Source: Microcella sp. (GTDB taxonomy: Bacteria > Actinomycetota > Actinomycetes > Actinomycetales > Microbacteriaceae). Taken from it: DNA of 40,051 bases. The notes under the pieces are model-generated. The model made no database searches and was not told the origin of the DNA. It saw only the letters and a list, made by a program, of their open reading frames with translations. Position numbers and translations under genes: made by a program. Location: contig NZ_JAUSMI010000095.1 in the NCBI RefSeq assembly GCF_030645145.1, positions 1 to 40,051 on the forward strand. Reading direction: 5' to 3'. This document shows, in pieces, positions 1 through 6,952 of this stretch (its first letter is position 1; each line of letters starts with the position of its first letter).

Positions 1-68
1 CGCCCGCCGCCGCTCGGCCGCGCCGCTGCCGCGCGCCGGTCGCGGCTCGGTGACGAGGAGGCCGAACG
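1..68. other. Window edge, possible tail of an upstream gene
   Basis: This short stretch precedes the first complete gene. All three forward frames run in from the left edge; one closes at 51-53 and another at 77-79, inside the next gene, so the end of an upstream coding region may lie here. In actinobacteria a CBS/MgtE-N domain protein commonly precedes the DUF1003 gene, but nothing in these 68 bases proves that. The only firm element is the purine-rich ribosome binding site (GAGGAG) near 55-60. Confidence 0.3.
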
Positions 69-638
69 ATGGCCGCTGACCGCCGCCGTCGCCGACCCGT
101 CCCGGGCCCGCGGCGCGACGGCCTCGACGCCCCGAAGTCGCAGCGCCGCCCGTTCTTCCTGCCCCAGTTCACGAGCCGTGACCGCATCGGCCGCTTCTCC
201 GAGGGCTTCGCCCGCGCGATGGGCACGCCGTGGTTCCTCATCGGCATGACGGTCTTCGTCGCGGTGTGGATCACCTTCAACAGTTCGGCGCCGCCGAGCG
301 CGCAGTTCGACCCGCGCGCGCTCAACTTCACCCTGCTCACCCTCATCCTGTCGCTGCAGGCCTCGTACGCCGCCCCCCTGATCCTGCTCGCGCAGAACCG
401 GCAGGACGACCGCGACCGCGTCCAGATCGAGCAGGACCGCCAGCGCGCCGAGCGCAACCACGCCGACACCGAGTACCTCGCCCGCGAGGTCGTCGCTCTG
501 CGCCTCGCGATGAAGGACGTCGCCACGAAGGAGTTCATCCGGGCCGAGCTGCGCAGCCTCCTCGACGAGCTCGACCGCTCGGAGACGGAGGAGGCCGCCG
601 TGGCCGCCGACGATCGCGACCGCGACCGCCGTGGCTGA
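69..638 (+). CDS. DUF1003 family membrane protein
   Basis: A 189-residue protein with a basic N-terminal tail (residues 1-45), two closely spaced membrane segments (about 53-72 and 87-108) and a charged, probably coiled-coil C-terminal half rich in Asp, Arg and Glu. The pattern of two helices, the loop containing FDPRALNFT, and the following RQDDRDR segment is that of the DUF1003 family, whose biochemical function is unknown. The start at 69 is supported by GAGGAG 9 nt upstream. The stop codon lies inside the GTG start region of the next gene (8-nt overlap), so the two are translationally coupled. In actinobacteria this gene is usually found beside an MgtE-N/CBS protein and mrp, as here on the mrp side. 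Confidence 0.85.
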   Translation: MAADRRRRRPVPGPRRDGLDAPKSQRRPFFLPQFTSRDRIGRFSEGFARAMGTPWFLIGMTVFVAVWITFNSSAPPSAQFDPRALNFTLLTLILSLQASYAAPLILLAQNRQDDRDRVQIEQDRQRAERNHADTEYLAREVVALRLAMKDVATKEFIRAELRSLLDELDRSETEEAAVAADDRDRDRRG

Positions 639-1743
639 CGCCGCTCCCCCGGCGCCCACCGAGCAGGATGTGCGCCGGGCGCTCGATCGCGTCATGGACC
701 CGGAGCTGCGGCGACCCGTCACCGAGCTCGACATGGTGCCCCGCGTGAGCGTGCAGGGCGACCGCGTCGCGATCGACCTCGAGCTCACGATCGTGGGCTG
801 CCCCGCGGCCGACCGCATCGAGCGCGATGTGCGCGCCGCGGCATCCTCGGTATCGGGCGTCGCGTCGGTCGACGTCGCGGTCGGCGTGATGGCCCCGGCG
901 GTGCGGGATGCCCTCATCGCCCGCCTGCGCGGCGACCGGCCCGCCATGCCGTTCACCCCCGACTCGCTCACGAGGGTCATCGCCGTGACGAGCGGGAAGG
1001 GCGGCGTCGGCAAGTCGACCATCACCGCCAACCTCGCCGTCGCCCTCGCCCAGCAGGGACTGCGGGTCGGGCTCGTCGACGCCGACGTGTTCGGCTTCTC
1101 GATCCCGGGCCTCCTCGGCATCGCGGGCGAGAGGCCGACGCGCGTCGGCGAGGCGATCATGCCGCCGCGCGCGCACGACGTCGGCGTGATCTCGATCGGC
1201 ATGTTCGTCGACGAGCGCACGGCCGTCTCGTGGCGCGGGCCGATGCTGCACCGGACGGTGCAGCAGTTCCTCACCGACGTGTACTTCGGCGACCTCGACG
1301 TGCTCGTGCTCGACATGCCGCCCGGCACGGGGGATGTCGCGATCTCGGTCGGGCAGCTCCTGCCGCACGCCGAGGTGCTCGTCGTCACGACGCCGCAGAA
1401 GGCCGCCGCCGACGTCGCCGAGCGCTCGGCGCTCGTCGCCCGGCAGACCGGTCAGACCGTCATCGGCGTCGTGGAGAACATGGCCGGGCTCGCGCAGCCC
1501 GACGGCAGCGTGCTCGAGCTCTTCGGCTCGGGCGGCGGGGCCGAGACGGCCGCGCGGCTCGACGTGCCGCTGCTCGCGCGCGTGCCCCTCTCGGTCGCCC
1601 TGCGCGAGGGCGGCGACGCGGGCGAGCCGATCGTGCTCGTCGAGGGCGACCCGGCGGCCGAGGCGATCCGCGAGCTCGCCCGGGTCGTGGCGGCGCGCGG
1701 GCGCGGTCTCGCGGGACGGCCGCTCACCGTCACCCCGCGCTGA
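631..1743 (+). CDS. mrp: Mrp/ApbC-type P-loop ATPase, Fe-S cluster carrier
   Basis: A 370-residue Mrp/NBP35 family protein. Residues about 10-85 form the MIP18/DUF59 domain (DPEL at 23-26, conserved Cys57 in GCPAAD). A deviant Walker A, SGKGGVGKS, sits at residues 121-129, followed by the DVFGFSIPGLLG and DMPPGTGD motifs. The family carries or assembles iron-sulfur clusters in the cytosol. The C-terminal CxxC found after the ENM motif in proteobacterial ApbC is absent: the sequence reads ENMAGLAQPDGS, which is the form I recall from actinobacterial Mrp, so Cys57 may be the functional ligand (inference). GTG start; it overlaps the DUF1003 gene by 8 nt and is followed by a very long stem-loop. 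It is unrelated to the Mrp antiporter later in this window. Confidence 0.92.
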   Translation: MADAAPPAPTEQDVRRALDRVMDPELRRPVTELDMVPRVSVQGDRVAIDLELTIVGCPAADRIERDVRAAASSVSGVASVDVAVGVMAPAVRDALIARLRGDRPAMPFTPDSLTRVIAVTSGKGGVGKSTITANLAVALAQQGLRVGLVDADVFGFSIPGLLGIAGERPTRVGEAIMPPRAHDVGVISIGMFVDERTAVSWRGPMLHRTVQQFLTDVYFGDLDVLVLDMPPGTGDVAISVGQLLPHAEVLVVTTPQKAAADVAERSALVARQTGQTVIGVVENMAGLAQPDGSVLELFGSGGGAETAARLDVPLLARVPLSVALREGGDAGEPIVLVEGDPAAEAIRELARVVAARGRGLAGRPLTVTPR

Positions 1744-1788
1744 CGCGAGCGGACGGGCGGCCTGCGCGGAGCATCCGCGCGTTAACGC

Positions 1789-1850
1789 CGACTGCCGCCG
1801 GAACCCGCTCTCACCCCTGGAATGGTGAGCGCGGGATCCGACGGCAGTCG
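1789..1850. terminator. Very long imperfect stem-loop between convergent genes
   Basis: Two 27-nt arms (1789-1815 and 1824-1850) match at 24 of 27 positions with an 8-nt loop. The element lies 45 nt after the mrp stop and 13 nt before the end of the small minus-strand gene at 1864-1977, so it can serve both as a terminator. There is no U-tract and the stem is much longer than a normal intrinsic terminator. Confidence 0.6.
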
Positions 1851-1863
1851 ACGGAGTCGGCGG

Positions 1864-1977
1864 CTACGTTCGCGGGAGCGACGGCACGCGACGGTAGCCG
1901 TCCTTCGCCGTCACCACGGCGGTCGAGACCGCTCCGGCGATACCGAGCAGAGCGATGATGAGCAATCCGGCGAGCAT
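1864..1977 (-). CDS. 37-residue single-pass membrane peptide
   Basis: A small ORF with an ATG at 1977, a strong ribosome binding site (AAAGGAG on the minus strand, 1987-1993, spacing 9 nt) and a TAG at 1864-1866. The peptide starts MLAGLLIIALLG, giving one hydrophobic helix over about residues 2-23, and ends in a basic tail with the motif DGYRRVPSLP. It is transcribed divergently from the LysR gene, which suggests that the regulator controls it. I do not recognise a named family. Small membrane peptides with a DGYxRVP tail are, to my recollection, seen in Microbacteriaceae, but I cannot verify that here. Length, SD and GC3-rich codons all favour a real gene. Confidence 0.7.
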   Translation of the reverse strand: MLAGLLIIALLGIAGAVSTAVVTAKDGYRRVPSLPRT

Positions 1978-2013
1978 GTCCGCGTTCTCCTTTGTCGTTT
2001 CCTGAACGCTCCT

Positions 2014-2043
2014 ATTGCATCGCATCCAACGTTTCAGCACAAT
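2014..2043. promoter_or_regulatory. Overlapping divergent promoters with LysR-type box
   Basis: Reading right, TTGCAT (2015-2020) and CACAAT (2038-2043) are 17 nt apart as -35 and -10 for the LysR gene. Reading left, TTGTGC (2042-2037) and TGCAAT (2019-2014) are also 17 nt apart as -35 and -10 for the small membrane peptide. TTGCATCGCATCCAA at 2015-2029 has the TTG-N9-CAA form with T-N11-A (T2016, A2028) typical of LysR-family binding sites. These assignments are by eye. Confidence 0.5.
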
Positions 2044-2054
2044 CTCATCTTTCT

Positions 2055-2068
2055 TACATGTCCATGTA
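2055..2068. promoter_or_regulatory. Palindrome TACATG-TC-CATGTA before the LysR start
   Basis: A perfect 6-bp inverted repeat with a 2-nt spacer ends 10 nt before the LysR start codon and abuts the AGGA that must serve as its ribosome binding site. It could be an operator for autoregulation or an mRNA hairpin that limits translation. Confidence 0.4.
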
Positions 2069-2078
2069 GGATCACTTC

Positions 2079-3005
2079 ATGGACGTTCGCCGCCTCGAAC
2101 TGCTCCGCGAGCTCGCCGATCGCGGCTCGATCACGGCCGTCGCGGCCGCGACCCACCGCACCGCGAGCGCCGTCTCGCAGCAGCTCAAGCTGCTCGAGCG
2201 GGAGGCCGGCGTCGCCCTCACCGAGCGCCGCGGCCGGGGCATCGAGCTCACCGGTGCCGGGCTCGCGCTCGCCGAGACCGCCCGCCGCATCGCCGTCGCG
2301 ATCGAGTCGGCCGAAGCGCTGTGGCTCGAGTTCAAGCAGAGCCCGCAGGGCTCCGTGTCGGTGAGCGCATTCCCCACCGCGGGGCAGATGCTCATCCCGG
2401 GCGCACTGCGCGCCCTCCGCGACGAGCCGGGACTCGAGATCGTGCTCACCGACCACGACCTGCCCCTCCCCGACTTCGCGCAGCTCACGGCCGACTACGA
2501 CATCGTGATCGCCGACTCGCAGGGGATCCCGACCCACTGGAACGAGAACGGTCTGACCTGCGTGCCGCTCATGACCGAGCCGTTCGACGTCGCACTGCCG
2601 GCCGGGCATCGGCTCGTCGAGAAGGCCGTCGTTCGCGGCATCGACCTCGTCGACGAGAACTGGATCGGCGCCCCCGTGGGCTACCCCTACGACCGCGTGC
2701 TCGAGCGACTGGGCGCCGCCGTCGGCCGCGAGCCGCGCATCGTGCAGCGCATCATGGACAACCTCATCGTCGAGCGGCTCGTCGCCGCGGGCATCGGCAT
2801 CGCGATCCTGCCCCGATTCACGACCCGCAGCCACGGGAACGGCATCGTGACGCGCCCCATCACGGGCCTTCCCGCCGAGCGGCAGATCTCGGCCCTGATG
2901 CGCGCCCACCGCGCCGAGCGGCCGAGCGTGCGCCGCGTGATCGAGCTCCTGAAGGCGGAGGCCGAGCGCGTCGTCGCGGGGTACCGCACGGTCGGCGAGC
3001 GCTGA
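2079..3005 (+). CDS. LysR-family transcriptional regulator
   Basis: A 308-residue LysR-type regulator. Residues 1-60 form the winged helix-turn-helix: a first helix MDVRRLELLRELADRG, then the recognition helix region TASAVSQQLKLLE, then the wing with LTGAG. Residues about 90-295 are the effector-binding domain, beginning at VSVSAFPTAGQMLIPGAL. The ligand is unknown. The gene is divergent from the 37-residue membrane peptide, and LysR proteins usually regulate the divergent neighbour. The ATG at 2079 is preferred because the HTH starts directly there; the ribosome binding site is weak (AGGA, 2068-2071). The gene ends 31 bp from the convergent tatB gene. Confidence 0.92.
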   Translation: MDVRRLELLRELADRGSITAVAAATHRTASAVSQQLKLLEREAGVALTERRGRGIELTGAGLALAETARRIAVAIESAEALWLEFKQSPQGSVSVSAFPTAGQMLIPGALRALRDEPGLEIVLTDHDLPLPDFAQLTADYDIVIADSQGIPTHWNENGLTCVPLMTEPFDVALPAGHRLVEKAVVRGIDLVDENWIGAPVGYPYDRVLERLGAAVGREPRIVQRIMDNLIVERLVAAGIGIAILPRFTTRSHGNGIVTRPITGLPAERQISALMRAHRAERPSVRRVIELLKAEAERVVAGYRTVGER

Positions 3006-3036
3006 GCACGAGTCCGCTCGATGCGGGCTCCGAGCG

Positions 3037-3432
3037 CTAGGTCGCCTCGGCGTCGAACGGGGCAGGTCGCCCCTCGCGCAGGAGCCGCTGCCGCTGCGCG
3101 TACGCCGATTCGCGAACGGGTGCGGTCACGGTCGCGGCGGCCGCCCCTCCCGCTCCCGGCCGGACGGGCGGGGCCTCGTCCTCCAGGAGCGCCTCGCGGA
3201 TGATCCGGCGCGGGTCGTACTGGCGCGGGTCGAGCTTCTTCCAGTCGACGTCGTCGTAGTCGGGGCCCATCTCCTCCCGCATGCGGTCCTTCGCGCCGTT
3301 GGCCATGTCGCGCAGCGTGCGGACGAACCGGCCGAACTGCGCCGCGTAGCCGGGAAGCCGGTCGGGGCCGATGAGGAGCACGGCGATGAGCCCGATGAGC
3401 AGGAGCTTCTCGAACGTCAGACCGAAGGACAC
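3037..3432 (-). CDS. tatB: Twin-arginine translocase subunit TatB
   Basis: A 131-residue protein with an N-terminal membrane helix (about residues 6-22) followed by the diagnostic GPDRLPGYAAQFGRFVRTLR amphipathic helix, then the actinobacterial TatB signature WKKLDPRQYDPRRIIREAL. TatB works with TatC as receptor for folded proteins bearing twin-arginine signals. The C-terminal tail (after residue 90) is low complexity (Pro, Ala, Gly) as is usual. The GTG at 3432 has no ribosome binding site, but TATTCT at 3444-3439 lies exactly 6 nt upstream, so the mRNA probably begins at the start codon (leaderless). It is divergent from the O-methyltransferase gene across 63 bp. Confidence 0.93.
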   Translation of the reverse strand: MSFGLTFEKLLLIGLIAVLLIGPDRLPGYAAQFGRFVRTLRDMANGAKDRMREEMGPDYDDVDWKKLDPRQYDPRRIIREALLEDEAPPVRPGAGGAAAATVTAPVRESAYAQRQRLLREGRPAPFDAEAT

Positions 3433-3438
3433 CCGCTC

Positions 3439-3444
3439 AGAATA
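3439..3444 (-). promoter_or_regulatory. -10 box TATTCT of tatB (leaderless)
   Basis: TATTCT on the minus strand, 6 nt before the GTG at 3432. This spacing places the transcription start at the start codon. No convincing -35 box is visible. Confidence 0.5.
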
Positions 3445-3469
3445 GCCGGGCGAACCGCGGGCCCACCCC

Positions 3470-3475
3470 TAGGCT
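3470..3475 (+). promoter_or_regulatory. -10 box TAGGCT of the O-methyltransferase gene
   Basis: TAGGCT fits the actinobacterial TANNNT form. A start near 3482 would give a leader of about 14 nt that consists almost entirely of the ribosome binding site AAGGAGG (3485-3491). Confidence 0.45.
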
Positions 3476-3495
3476 GTCTGCGAGAAGGAGGGCCT

Positions 3496-4128
3496 GTGGC
3501 CAGCAAGGAACTGTCGTGGAAATACGTCGAGGAGTCGACGGTGGAGCCCGACGAGATCGCCGCCGCCCGCGCCCACTCCGTCGAGCAGGGCGTCGAGCCC
3601 GTGACGGCCGCGACGGGCGCGCACCTCGCGCTCGCGACCGCCGCCGTCGACGCGCAGTCGATCATCGAGATCGGCACCGGCCTCGGCGTCAGCGGGCTCT
3701 GGATGCTCCGCGGGGCCCCCGGCGCCCACCTCACCACGATCGACCTCGAGGCCGAGCACCAGCAGCACGCCCGCAAGTTCTTCACCGACGCCGGTCACGC
3801 GACCGCGCGCGTGCGGATGATCACCGGTCGCGCGATCGAGGTCCTCCCGCGCATGAACGAGTCGAGCTACGACGTCGTGCTCGTCGACGCCGACGCGAAG
3901 AGCCTGCTCGACTACCTCGAGCACGCCCTGCGACTCGTCCGCGTCGGCGGCATCGTGCTCATCCCCCACGCGCTGTGGCGCGACACGGTCGCCGACCCCG
4001 CGAAGCGCGAGGCGACGACGCGCGACTTCCGCTCGGTCATCGGCGAGCTCGCGGGCTCGAGCGCCGTCCACGTCGCCCTGTCGCCCGTCGGCGACGGCCT
4101 CCTGCAGATCATCAAGCGCGGCGCGTAG
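3496..4128 (+). CDS. Class I SAM-dependent O-methyltransferase
   Basis: A 210-residue methyltransferase of the cation-dependent O-methyltransferase (methyltransf_3, catechol/caffeoyl-CoA type) family. The SAM-binding motif I, IEIGTGLGVSGL, is at residues 57-68; the acidic TIDLE at 81-85 follows; and YDVVLVDADAKS near 125-136 gives the Asp residues expected for metal and SAM contact. Homologues sit beside tatB/mrp in other actinobacteria including mycobacteria (Rv1220c-like, from memory), but the substrate is not known to me. The GTG start at 3496 is supported by AAGGAGG 4 nt upstream. It ends before a tandem repeat and a strong terminator. Confidence 0.88.
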   Translation: MASKELSWKYVEESTVEPDEIAAARAHSVEQGVEPVTAATGAHLALATAAVDAQSIIEIGTGLGVSGLWMLRGAPGAHLTTIDLEAEHQQHARKFFTDAGHATARVRMITGRAIEVLPRMNESSYDVVLVDADAKSLLDYLEHALRLVRVGGIVLIPHALWRDTVADPAKREATTRDFRSVIGELAGSSAVHVALSPVGDGLLQIIKRGA

Positions 4129-4158
4129 CCCCGAGCGCCCGACTCCGAGCGTGCGGCT

Positions 4159-4191
4159 CCGAGTTCAGAGCCCCGAGTTCAGAGCCCCGAG
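4159..4191. repeat. Tandem repeat, 14-bp unit, 2.4 copies
   Basis: The unit CCGAGTTCAGAGCC occurs at 4159-4172 and 4173-4186 and is followed by a partial copy, CCGAG, at 4187-4191. It lies between the methyltransferase stop and the terminator. It is probably a simple slippage product with no coding role. Confidence 0.85.
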
Positions 4192-4200
4192 GAACGCGAG

Positions 4201-4230
4201 ACGGGGCCGAGCCCGAAGGCTCGACCCCGT
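4201..4230. terminator. Bidirectional terminator
   Basis: Arms 4201-4213 and 4218-4230 pair at 12 of 13 positions around a CGAA loop. It lies between the convergent methyltransferase and DUF3117 genes and can serve both. Confidence 0.75.
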
Positions 4231-4250
4231 TCACGCATCGGGTGCTGTCG

Positions 4251-4418
4251 TCAGGAGATCGCCGCGGCGAGCGCGTCGTGCAGTTCCTTCGCCTCGTCAT
4301 CGTTGACGGAGACGACCAGGCGGCCACCGCCTTCGAGCGGTACGCGCACGATGATGAGTCGTCCCTCCTTGACAGCCTCCATCGGTCCGTCGCCGGTTCT
4401 CGGCTTCATGGCGGCCAT
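4251..4418 (-). CDS. DUF3117 family protein, 55 residues
   Basis: A small conserved actinobacterial protein beginning MAAMKPRTGDGPMEAVKEGR, followed by a beta-rich LIIVRVPLEGGGRLVVSV segment and ending in a helix, DDEAKELHDALAAAI. This full-length match is the DUF3117 family, which is nearly universal in Actinobacteria and has no assigned function that I know. The start at 4418 is chosen because AAAGGGGAG (4426-4434, minus strand) is 7 nt upstream; a second Met at residue 4 lacks one. It is monocistronic: its own -10 box lies upstream and a terminator follows it. Confidence 0.92.
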   Translation of the reverse strand: MAAMKPRTGDGPMEAVKEGRLIIVRVPLEGGGRLVVSVNDDEAKELHDALAAAIS

Positions 4419-4455
4419 ATGCGATCTCCCCTTTCGATGAAAGCTCTGCCTTCAT

Positions 4456-4461
4456 TATCTA
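4456..4461 (-). promoter_or_regulatory. -10 box of the DUF3117 gene
   Basis: TAGATA on the minus strand, with the overlapping GATAAT alternative 2 nt further, about 40 nt before the ATG. A weak TTTAGC lies about 16 nt upstream of it. Confidence 0.45.
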
Positions 4462-4488
4462 GTACGCGGCGCGTTCGGCTAAATCGAC

Positions 4489-4532
4489 GGATGCCCGATC
4501 GTGGATATCCGGCCCGCCCGCGCCGGGCATCC
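4489..4532. terminator. Possible terminator of the mannosyltransferase gene
   Basis: Perfect 8-bp arms (GGATGCCC at 4489-4496, GGGCATCC at 4525-4532) flank a 28-nt loop that itself contains the palindrome GGATATCC (4503-4510). It starts 4 nt after the stop of the gene at 4536. The loop is long, so this is tentative. Confidence 0.35.
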
Positions 4533-4535
4533 GAA

Positions 4536-5783
4536 TCAGGGAGGGGTCCAGTCGATGCCGTCGATCCACCAGGCGATGTGCACCCAGCCGTACTGCCCCG
4601 CGATCGACACGGCGAGGAGGAGGACGACGAGCGCGGTGCGCAGCCAGCGCGGCCGCACGCCGAGCGCGCCCGCCGCGACCGCGCCGAGCACGGGGGCGAG
4701 CGGCAGCAGCAGTCGGAACGTGCTCGACTGCGGGAAGAAGACCGCGAGGAGGTAGACGGCGTAGGCGATGATCCAGCAGCGGAGCGCCACGGGCATCCGG
4801 CGCATCTGCGGAAGGGCGAACGACGACGCCGCCGCGACGAGCACGAGCACGAGCGCGACCGGGCCGATGGCGTCGCCGAGCCACCATTGCGCTCCCTGCC
4901 ACCAGGCCGTGAACGGAACGAGCTCGACGGGGCCGATGTACGGGCGGCGCCAGGCGAGCTCGGTGTCGGTGTAGCCGGTGAAGTCGCCCGTCGCGAGCGC
5001 GACGATGCCCGGCCAGGCGAGGCCCGCGAGCCCCGCGATCACCGCGACGACGGCGAGCTCGACGCGCTCGCGAACCGGGAACGGCTCGATCGCCCGGCGA
5101 TCGCGCCGCCAGCGCCATGCGAGCAGCAGCGCGAGCCCGAACGCGAACGCCAGCCCGCTCGGCCGCGTGAGGGCCATGAGCGTGACGAGGACCGCGAGCG
5201 GCGCATACCGGCGCTCGAGGAGCAGCAGCAGGGCTCCGACCAGCATCGCGAGGTGCAGCGACTCGGCGTACGCGACCTGCAGGATCGGCGAGATCGGCGC
5301 GAGGCACAGGAGCGCCGTCGCGAGCAGCGCCGCGCGCTCGTCGAGCCACGTGCGCATGAGCCGGTGGAAGAGGAGCGCCGCGACCGCCCCCGCGAGAACC
5401 GACACGGCGAGGGCGGCCCCCGCGAACTCGAGCCCCGTGAGCACCATGACGCCGCGCACGACGAACGGGTAGACGGGCATGAAGGCGAACGGGTTCTCGG
5501 TCGCGAACCCGTCCTCGTCGCGCGGGATCGCGTCGGGGTAGCCGCCCGCGGCGATGATCCAGTACCAGTGGCCGTCCCACAAGCGGGCGAAGTCGACGTA
5601 GTCGGGCTGCGCGGTCGTCCACGCGTTCGCGCGCTGGCGCGAGGCGAAGTGCAGCAGGATGCCCGTGGAGACGAGCCGCGACGCCGCGTACACCGCGAGC
5701 ACGCTCAGCCACCACGGCGCGCGTCGAGCGAGGGCGAGCAGTCGCTCCCCCGCCGGGCGGGGGCTCAGGCCGAGGTCAGCCAC
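4536..5783 (-). CDS. PIG-V-like mannosyltransferase, integral membrane
   Basis: A 415-residue multi-pass membrane protein. A first helix (about 22-44) is followed by a periplasmic-side loop with [19 protein letters not shown] (residues 67-84); the WDGxWY motif is the hallmark of PIG-V/Mannosyl_trans2-type GT-C glycosyltransferases. About ten further hydrophobic helices follow up to residue 405. In actinobacteria such enzymes probably transfer mannose from a polyprenyl carrier to cell-surface glycans; the acceptor is unknown. The GTG at 5783 overlaps the end of dapE by 19 nt and lacks a clear ribosome binding site, so translational coupling is likely, but the exact start is uncertain. Because it shares the dapE transcript it is likely expressed with a lysine and cell-wall gene. 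Confidence 0.75.
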   Translation of the reverse strand: MADLGLSPRPAGERLLALARRAPWWLSVLAVYAASRLVSTGILLHFASRQRANAWTTAQPDYVDFARLWDGHWYWIIAAGGYPDAIPRDEDGFATENPFAFMPVYPFVVRGVMVLTGLEFAGAALAVSVLAGAVAALLFHRLMRTWLDERAALLATALLCLAPISPILQVAYAESLHLAMLVGALLLLLERRYAPLAVLVTLMALTRPSGLAFAFGLALLLAWRWRRDRRAIEPFPVRERVELAVVAVIAGLAGLAWPGIVALATGDFTGYTDTELAWRRPYIGPVELVPFTAWWQGAQWWLGDAIGPVALVLVLVAAASSFALPQMRRMPVALRCWIIAYAVYLLAVFFPQSSTFRLLLPLAPVLGAVAAGALGVRPRWLRTALVVLLLAVSIAGQYGWVHIAWWIDGIDWTPP

Positions 5784-6913
5784 GCCCGCAGGCCGCGCTC
5801 GCACGCGACGATCTGCTCGACCGGGACGCGCTCGTCGTCGGTGTGGGCGAGCGACGGGTCGCCGGGACCGTAGTTGACGGCCGGGATCCCGAGCTCGCTG
5901 AAGCGCGCGACGTCCGTCCAGCCGTACTTGGGGGCGGGCTCGGCGCCGACGGCCTGCACGAAGCGCTGCGCGAGCGGGGCATCCAGGCCGGGGCGGGCGC
6001 CCGCCGCCGCATCGGTGACGACGACCGCGACGGACGGATCGAGATCGGCCACGAGGTCGCGGACGTGCTGCTCGGCCTCGGCGAGCGACTTGTCCGGGGC
6101 GAAGCGGTAGTTGACGGTGACGCTCGCGGTGTCCGGGATCACGTTGCCGGCGACGCCGCCGCTCACGCCGACCGCGTTGAGACCCTCGCGGTAGTCGAGG
6201 CCGTCGACCGTGACGGTCGCGGGCTCGTAGGCGGCGAGCCGCTCGAGGATGGGGGCGAGGGCGTGGACGGCGTTGACGCCCATCCATGAGCGGGCGGAGT
6301 GCGCGCGGCGGCCGGTCGTGCTGAGCTCGAGGCGCAGGGTGCCGTTGCAGCCGCCCTCGATGCCCGCGTTGCTCGGCTCGCCGAGGATCGCGAAGTCGCC
6401 GTGCAGCAGCTCGGGGCGCGTGCGGGCGAGGCGGCCGAGACCGTTGAGCTCGCTCGCGACCTCCTCGTGGTCGTACCAGACCCAGGTGATGTCGTAGGCG
6501 GGGTCGGTCAGCTGCACGGCAAGCGCGAGGAGCACCGCGCAGCCGCCCTTCATGTCGACCGTGCCGCGGCCCCACAGGGTGTCGACGCCATCGTCGACGC
6601 TGCGGCGGGTCGGCAGGTTGTCGTTGATCGGCACGGTGTCGATGTGGCCGGCGATGACGACGCGCTCGGCGCGGCCGAGGCTCGTGCGGGCGACGATCGC
6701 GTCGCCGTCGCGGATGAGCTCGAGATGCGGGGCGTGCGTGCGCAGGGTCGCCTCGATCGTGTCGGCGAGCGCGCGCTCGTCGGCAGAGACGCTCGGGATG
6801 TCGCACAGCGCCGCGGTGAGCGCGACGACGTCGTCGAGGAGGTCGGGGGCCAGCGGCTGGGCGTTCAGGGGCTGGGCGTTCAGCGGCTGGGCGTTCATCG
6901 GCTGCGCGTTCAT
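5765..6913 (-). CDS. dapE: Succinyl-diaminopimelate desuccinylase
   Basis: A 382-residue M20 family amidohydrolase that removes succinate from N-succinyl-LL-diaminopimelate in the lysine/peptidoglycan pathway. Metal and catalytic motifs are present: GHIDTVP (H90, D92), VDMKGG (D120), the catalytic Glu pair in DHEEV (150-151), [16 protein letters not shown], and a C-terminal His near residue 357 in LAHTDD. The N-terminus carries four in-frame 15-bp repeats (6854-6913) encoding NAQP-containing pentapeptides, unusual for the family. Start choice: ATG 6913 lies 7 nt after a TAGGCT -10 box (leaderless); a second ATG at 6898, in repeat two, is possible. It is divergent from dapD, which acts two steps earlier. 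Confidence 0.93.
   Translation of the reverse strand: MNAQPMNAQPLNAQPLNAQPLAPDLLDDVVALTAALCDIPSVSADERALADTIEATLRTHAPHLELIRDGDAIVARTSLGRAERVVIAGHIDTVPINDNLPTRRSVDDGVDTLWGRGTVDMKGGCAVLLALAVQLTDPAYDITWVWYDHEEVASELNGLGRLARTRPELLHGDFAILGEPSNAGIEGGCNGTLRLELSTTGRRAHSARSWMGVNAVHALAPILERLAAYEPATVTVDGLDYREGLNAVGVSGGVAGNVIPDTASVTVNYRFAPDKSLAEAEQHVRDLVADLDPSVAVVVTDAAAGARPGLDAPLAQRFVQAVGAEPAPKYGWTDVARFSELGIPAVNYGPGDPSLAHTDDERVPVEQIVACERGLRAWLTSA
6854..6913 (-). repeat. Four 15-bp tandem repeats at the dapE N-terminus
   Basis: Four consecutive 15-nt units (consensus on the minus strand ATG/CTG-AACGCCCAGCCG) encode M/L-N-A-Q-P. The copies differ at only one or two bases, so the array is recent or under slippage. 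Gain or loss of a unit would keep the frame; the first two units each begin with ATG. Confidence 0.9.
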
Positions 6914-6920
6914 CGGCACG

Positions 6921-6946
6921 AGCCTAGTTCGCGGCGCGGGTAGCCT
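6921..6946. promoter_or_regulatory. Back-to-back leaderless promoters of dapE and dapD
   Basis: TAGGCT (6926-6921, minus) is 7 nt before the dapE ATG, and TAGCCT (6941-6946, plus) is 6 nt before the dapD ATG. Only 14 bp separate the two -10 boxes, so the -35 region of each promoter overlaps the -10 region of the other and both cannot be occupied at once. Confidence 0.65.
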
Positions 6947-6952
6947 GGATCC

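Noticed and set aside
5784-6806. N-terminal extension of the mannosyltransferase into dapE
   Set aside because: The extension is an out-of-frame, Arg-rich reading of dapE. The membrane protein begins with its first helix just after 5783.
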